A stretch of DNA of 64,000 bases from Rallus limicola (Eukaryota; Chordata; Aves; Gruiformes; Rallidae): NCBI GenBank assembly GCA_022605955.1, contig JAKCOZ010000001.1:18716146-18780145 (forward strand), written 5' to 3'. Below the pieces are notes generated by a model that worked only from the letters and a program-made list of their open reading frames with translations, had not been told where the DNA came from and did no database searches. Made by a program: the position numbers and the translations under genes. Of the stretch, positions 58,460 through 64,000 are shown piece after piece. How positions within the stretch are numbered: position 1 is the stretch's first letter; each line of letters opens with the position of its first letter.

Positions 58460-61400
58460 TGAAGAAATGGTTGTATGCAGAAGAATTTTGATTTGCTGCA
58501 TGGTTCACCCTTTTCAGAAATGGCAATTTTTTGGGTTTTTTTTAAGTCTAATTTGTTAAAATAATACACAATATAATGATGAAAGCTCTATTTCAGTAGC
58601 TCAGAAGGGTTGTTAAAGACAATGTTGTTTCTCAACTCAAGTACTTTTTCAGGGCTTTTTCTCCCCCTCCATGGTCAATGTAAAACACCAGCAATAGAAC
58701 CCATTCCACCAAAGAAATAAAACCCTGTAGAAAGCCTCAGTGGTTTCTCTTGAAAAATTTGAATCTTGATATAGCTGTAGTCCTGCTGACCTGCAGTCAA
58801 CTTCCCATGCCAGAGAACTATAAAAAGCAGAGGTCTCTTTGGGTCAGTTACATACTTAATGGAAGTTTTTTTTTCTTCTTGAAAGTCGAGTGTACTAAAG
58901 CCATGAGCCAGTGGACCTTTTCCATTATTTTTCTTTCTGTATCTGTCACTACAAAGAGTTTATTTTATAATGTGTATAATTAAATATGTATATGTGTATG
59001 TGTTAACTCTTATGATACTGATGTTTTGAATGACTAGGGTCACACTGAGAAATATGAGAGACGGTGGAATGAGGAGAAGGGTCTGAAGGATGGAGTACCA
59101 TCAGGAGATCTGTGAAAGGCTGAAGTACTGTTTTAAGTGTGCCAGTGGGGAAGGAGGTTCAAATCAAAGACAGTGGAAGGAACCTCCTAACTTCTTGCAG
59201 CTTGATAGTGATCCACTTTGCTCCTGAAAGGTATTTGAAGCCCTTTATGCTAGTGCTCTATAGCTATTAAATTTAGTGGAGCTCTGCTTTATGCCATCTC
59301 AGGTTGGCTGTCTAAAGATGACCCTTAAGCAGTGTCTGAAATTTACCCATGAGGCTCTTAACATCTGTTTCTGATTAAAATCTTGGTCATATGGAGCAGA
59401 AGACCTTTCAGTGGATTTTCTGGGGTTTGACAGTTTGCTTCAGGCCTTTTTAGCCACTACTACGTTTATTTGGTTTTATATACTTCTTTATTGAATTGCT
59501 GAGAGTTATGTGCAGAGCAAAAGTCTTTTGAAGTGGCACATCAAAGAAAGGGTTTGCACTAGCAGACCAAAGTCACATTTCTCTGGATAGTAAAAAAAGA
59601 GACTCCACCTCAGAGGAAGGTTCTCAGTGGAAGCAAGATTTCTTATGTCTTCTGACGAACAAAAGGGGACAGGTTTTTCTTGGTGAGATCGCTACATCCA
59701 CCCTCTAGGAATCTATGGTGACTTCTTACAGGACTGCAATTTATATGAAGCCAGCGTAGGGGCTGCACAAGTTGAGAGTGCCTCATCCCACTGGCAGCTC
59801 CATGAAACTAACTGAATGGTTCTACAGGAGACTAATATGTGAGCCAAAAAGCTGGAAGAAAAGCAGAGAAGAAAGCTTAGAACAGACCTATGCAAGTGAT
59901 GGACTCGGACCTAAATCTGGGCAGATCACAGATAAATAATGCCTGCTGCATTCCTGCTCAGGATCTTTTAACTCTTCCTCAGTGTCTTGGGGACCAGCTT
60001 AAAGCTGTGAGTCAGTGTGCAATGCAGGGCTAAAACATCCTGATTTTTAATTTTTTTGCTACTTTAGTAAGAATGAACCTGGTAGCCCTGGCTCAGGTGT
60101 TAGGATAAGGCCATTACAGAGGTCAGCAATGCGAACTCAGTGGATCCAGTGGACAGTGCTTGTTTTCCAAAAGCTCATCAGACAACTGCCTCCCAATCCA
60201 GTTGTCTGTTGTTAACAGATTCTTTGTAGGCATTGCAGCTGTTACTTATTTTGCAGCCTAGCACTCTGGCAGCTCTGCTCCCAGGCTTTGAAAATCTTTT
60301 TGAAGGGCATCAGTAGTCAAGCTGTCCTCAGGAAAAGCTGTGGTAACACTGCATTTGCAAAGGCTTTGGAAGATTGCAGGGGGGAAGGGGGCCTCCATAC
60401 CTACTCACAAATATAACATGTGGAGGCAGGGGTGGCCATTGCCTCCTCTGGATCCTGTTTGAAGATTTCATTGAGCTAGGTCACCAGCTGACTTGGGAGT
60501 TGAGAAGTAGATAGCACTGGTTTCCACACTGAGTGGAGGAAACCATGAACACCAACTTACTGGAGTTTTTCTTTTTCCATGGGTATTTCCAGTGGTTGTG
60601 GGGAGGTGGACATCACCTGCTTTTATGTCATTTAGCAAACTCCTGTCTGCACCATTTGCTGGCTTCTTCAAGCATTCTTGCCAACTTATCTCTCCTATTA
60701 ACCATATACATTTTGTATTCCATTTCCTCAGAAGTGGTTTTCTGGATGATATCAGAGTACAGGAAGGGTTAAAATCTTGAAGCTATTGAGTCCTTTTTGA
60801 TTTGACATTGTTGAGTGAGCTGCAGAAAGTCTACTACCTGTTCTTGAGCATGCAAGCAGAGTAACTCGAAACAATGGAGCGAGGAAGAAACTGAAGAATC
60901 CAGTTCCAGATCTGTGCTAACAGCAGAGATAATTGTGAAACTGACGTGCCCTTTCTGGACTTCAGGTTGAGTAGACACTATATTTGCTATTGTGTTTGAG
61001 AACTCTTTGTCTTGGGTTTGTTAACTATTGAGATTTCTTTTTTGAACTTTTTGAAGTTAAAGAAATTCTCTTGTGGGCTGCAACTGGAGAGTTTGGTGCA
61101 GGATCAAGGCAAGACAAGGACAAAATTCTTTTTCAGAGATATTCTATTCTATTGGTGTATTCTATGAGGTTGGTCCATTTAAGATAGTGTGTTTTTATGG
61201 CTGTGTTAAACTTGTACACAGATAGCAACTTTTGGGGTGTGTCAGAAGCTTTCTTAGTTCTTAGGCAGATTTCAGCTGTAATCTTTATTGCAAGTTTTAT
61301 TTAAAGTTTTTGCAGACTGCTCACAAAGGAGAAACCAAATGTGGTATCTACAAACTGGTAAGTAAAGTACTTCATTAGGGCGAGTCAGGTACAAGGACTG

Positions 61401-62160
61401 AAACAAAGGAGTGCTTAATCTTTTTCCTCAACTTCAATGCACTATCTCTGAGAAGACAAAAGAATTAAGGGAATGATTTACATCGGTAAATTGATAGATG
61501 CATGCTCAGTTGCTGAAGATAAAAATTAGGGCAATTTGTCTGCCATCTATTGTCATCAACAATGCAATTGGCAGCTCCCATTTGGACTATCAGGCAGCTG
61601 ACAATTTCCATCTCCTTAGTTCTGTTGGTCTCAGTCATCTGACTAACATTGTATAATCAATCTGGCAGAGGCTTAGGTCTTTGATGAAACCAAGGATATC
61701 AGCCTTGGACTGCAAAAGTGAAGCTAGTTGGTTTGAGAAAGCAATATGAAATGATACTGTCTTCTGTTGCCGTAGCAGTTCAGCTGTTTGTTCTCCTGGT
61801 TCTCACCTGGCATACAGACATTTAAGAGCCAAAGAGGAACATATTGACTATAAACCACAGTAGTGACTTAAGGTAGCTGTTCCTCAGTGGGAATGAGGTA
61901 CCTCACCTGCATCAGTGCTTCCAGCAATCCTGATAGATAGATATGTAGTAAATACCTATGTACTTTAATGATAGAAAATTCCATCTTTCTGGTTTTATAT
62001 TGATTTTTAATTGACACAATAATCAGTGTAGAAAGTGGCATGTTTCCAGGAAAAGCTAGGCTATGTTTTGGAAAAAGTTTTAAGATTTGTGACTACATCT
62101 GTCTGTTCTGCACAATATATATAGCACTGCTACCCAAAAGTAATGCTTTGCTTTGAGTTG

Positions 62161-62236
62161 CTTAAAATATAGAAAAAAAGAAAAAATCCAAACAAACAAA
62201 AAAAAAACCCCACCACAACAAACAAACAAGCAAAAG
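62161..62236 (+). repeat. A-rich (CAAA)n low-complexity repeat
   Basis: Contains aaacaaacaaaaaaaaaacc and caacaaacaaacaagcaaaa. It is complementary in composition to the T/G-rich repeat at 62508-62572. Confidence 0.85.
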
Positions 62237-62507
62237 ACACAGAGATGGAAAGACCAATTGAGAGGGAGATTTTCAAGATTTTTCACAAGGTGGATTATGT
62301 TTTCAGAATGTGGTTTTTTTCCCTAAACCACTTTTTCTGTCATAGTATCTTAGGGTAACTGTTGGGATTCCCTCAGAGAACTGCTATCAGAAATCCACTG
62401 AAGAGCAGTATTTTATAAGGCACTGGGTAGATCTTGGATTTGCAACTGTTTAGAGTCTGACCTGATTGTAATAATTCCAATACAGAAGTAAGATTACCAA
62501 AGGGTGG

Positions 62508-62572
62508 GTTTTTTTGTTTGTCTTGTTTTGTCTTGTTTGTTGTTGGGTTTTTGTTTGTTTGTTTGTTTTAAT
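62508..62572 (+). repeat. (GTTT)n microsatellite
   Basis: ttttttgtttgtcttgtttt followed by gttgttgggtttttgtttgt and further gttt units. It could pair with the CAAA-rich segment 270 bp upstream. Confidence 0.9.
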
Positions 62573-63733
62573 GCATTTGTTTGTTATCTGACCAATAACA
62601 GAATAAATTGTCAGAATTTTTAAAGATAATATGGTACTTCTTTGAAATCCAGGAATGATCATCATAAGCTGAAATGCCTTGGAAACTAGCAAGACATTTT
62701 TTGCTACTTGTTAATGAGTGTGGTTTTGTACACAGGCAGATACCAAGATCCCAGTCAGACAAGTTAGAGAAGGGTGTGCTGCTCCCCACAGTGGTAAGGC
62801 CAAAATAAAGTTATCATAGGCCCCTAACCAACAATTTCCTAATGCAGCACTGGGAAGACTGGAAGTTGTCTTGAGAAACAGCATTGTTATTTCCAGGAAA
62901 TTGAGCACTGGATGTCCTTGTTAGTGAAAATTAGGATGAATGCAAGAATTCTGAATAAAGAAACCTCACTTTTGTATTAGGATAGTGTAACAGGAAGAAA
63001 TAATTTGTCACAGTCTGTGTGAAGCTGTGTTGTGTGGTTCTGCTGCACCACTTTGCACTCAAATGCACTGTGCTGCAGGTTCATGTCAGGACACCCTGCT
63101 CTGTTCCTGTGTGATCACCACGCAATTCTCACCTGGGCTTTGAATTTACCCTTGCATTCCCTTCCCATGTGACCTGGTTTTGTCAATCTCATGTATCAGT
63201 TTTTGGATTAAGTCAGAGGTTTGTGGGTAACGTGGAGGTAAGTTTTGTAGGGAGACATACCGTATTGTATTAGACCAGCTGATTTAGTTGACAAATCTTT
63301 GGACCCACAAATCCAGTGTATCCTAGGGGGTGCGTATTTTAAAAGGGTGTTGTTCTGCAGGAGGACAGACCTGCTCCTCCTCAGCTAGGATTGATCTGTC
63401 ACCATCACTCTGCAGGAGTTAGCACAAATGATAAAATAAACCAGCCAAGGCAAAGGCCTGGTCGTGGGGAAATCATGGAGTAGTGGAGCAGATTCAGTGT
63501 CAACAACAGCTGATGCAGGCAAAGTGACAAGTAATCAGCATCCTGTGTCTGCTCCCACACTGACTGCTTCATGCAGTAAATTCATTGGCTAAACCTCTTT
63601 TCATTACTCACCCTTGTCCCAGTTTCATTGAAGGAAGCAACGGATACAGATTTTCTGCAACTCGTGGTATGCCTCACTTAGGATCACGTTTACATCATAA
63701 ATGTTCACAGGTCCCTGTGACAGAGGTGAGAAG

Positions 63734-63836
63734 ATGCTAAAGACATGGTATTCTTTCCTGCTGTGTTGGTTGTCCTTGCAGCTTGAGGCTAATCCTGGTC
63801 TTAAAGTGAGGATTACTCAGAAGGGGCTGGACTACG
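63734..63836 (+). CDS. BPIFC: BPI-fold family C protein, first coding exon (partial gene)
   Basis: BPI-fold proteins are secreted or lipid-transfer proteins with a boomerang fold that bind lipids such as lipopolysaccharide or phospholipids. This exon begins at ATG 63734 (A at -3) and ends at the donor gtatgt (63837) after 34 codons plus one base. The first ~17 residues (MLKTWYSF then LLCWLSLQ) form a typical signal peptide. The mature start, ANPGLKVRITQKGLDY, matches the conserved N-terminus of BPI (NPGVVVRISQKGLDY) and of BPIFC (YPGIKARITQRALDYG). Paralogues cannot be separated from so short a piece; the symbol rests on synteny, since in human BPIFC is head-to-head with FBXO7 next to SYN3. 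A plausible splice acceptor (cttgcag at 63775-63781) lies inside the signal-peptide codons, so a non-coding or alternative upstream exon cannot be excluded. The rest of the gene is beyond the window. Confidence 0.82.
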
Positions 63837-64000
63837 GTATGTCTAACTCCAGAATTTAATTCATGACACATACTCTATACACAAAATATAGCTCCTTAAT
63901 AAAGATGCAGTGTAGAAACAAGCTCCTTAAATACTGAAATGGAATAAAATCCTTTTGTCATCTTACACCAGGAACACACTTTGTCTCTTCTCTCACTTAT

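Larger units (their letters stand above)
58460..63733. other. Intergenic DNA upstream of BPIFC
   Basis: About 5.3 kb of AT-rich sequence with two complementary simple repeats near 62.2 and 62.5 kb. No coding exon is recognised. The BPIFC promoter and 5' UTR should lie in the last part but show no clear TATA box or CpG island. Confidence 0.55.

Overview
The window is vertebrate nuclear DNA, almost certainly from a bird. Three things support this: several CR1 LINE copies in both orientations ending in the family's ATTCTATG-type 3' repeat, two solo LTRs of an ERVL-like family that I know from avian genomes, and compact spliced genes whose encoded proteins match the vertebrate SYN3, FBXO7 and BPI-fold families. 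The ERVL-like LTR family suggests a non-galliform bird, but this is a weak inference. Family assignments rest on protein sequences I remember; no database was searched.

Layout. Positions 1-17117 are intron of SYN3 (synapsin III, + strand). They hold two minus-strand CR1 copies (about 6044-6820 and 6962-9612) and a solo LTR with a perfect 5-bp target-site duplication (10123-10718). The last seven coding exons of SYN3 follow between 17118 and 39794. They encode the end of the ATP-binding core, a Pro/Gln-rich linker and the conserved C-terminal domain E. From 39795 to 45428 lie the SYN3 3' UTR, the intergenic gap and the 3' UTR of the convergent neighbour. FBXO7 (- strand, nine coding exons, 45429-55762, predicted 529 aa) is complete, with phases agreeing at every junction. 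It starts in a CpG island (about 54750-56110) carrying NRF1-like and ETS-like sites. From 55763 to 63733 there is intergenic DNA, with a CR1 fragment interrupted by an expanded C-rich tract. At 63734-63836 (+) an exon encodes a signal peptide and the first residues of a BPI-fold protein; its position head-to-head with FBXO7 makes BPIFC the best call.

The order SYN3 - FBXO7 - BPIFC matches the human chromosome 22 neighbourhood, so this is an ancestral amniote syntenic block. The genes are functionally unrelated: a synaptic-vesicle phosphoprotein, an SCF ubiquitin-ligase receptor and a secreted lipid-binding protein. I saw no operon-like system, CRISPR array, structural RNA gene or clearly new biological system. 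The most interesting items are an x-P-N-P-F pentapeptide repeat in the FBXO7 C-terminus, the C-tract expansion inside a CR1, and the paired LTRs.
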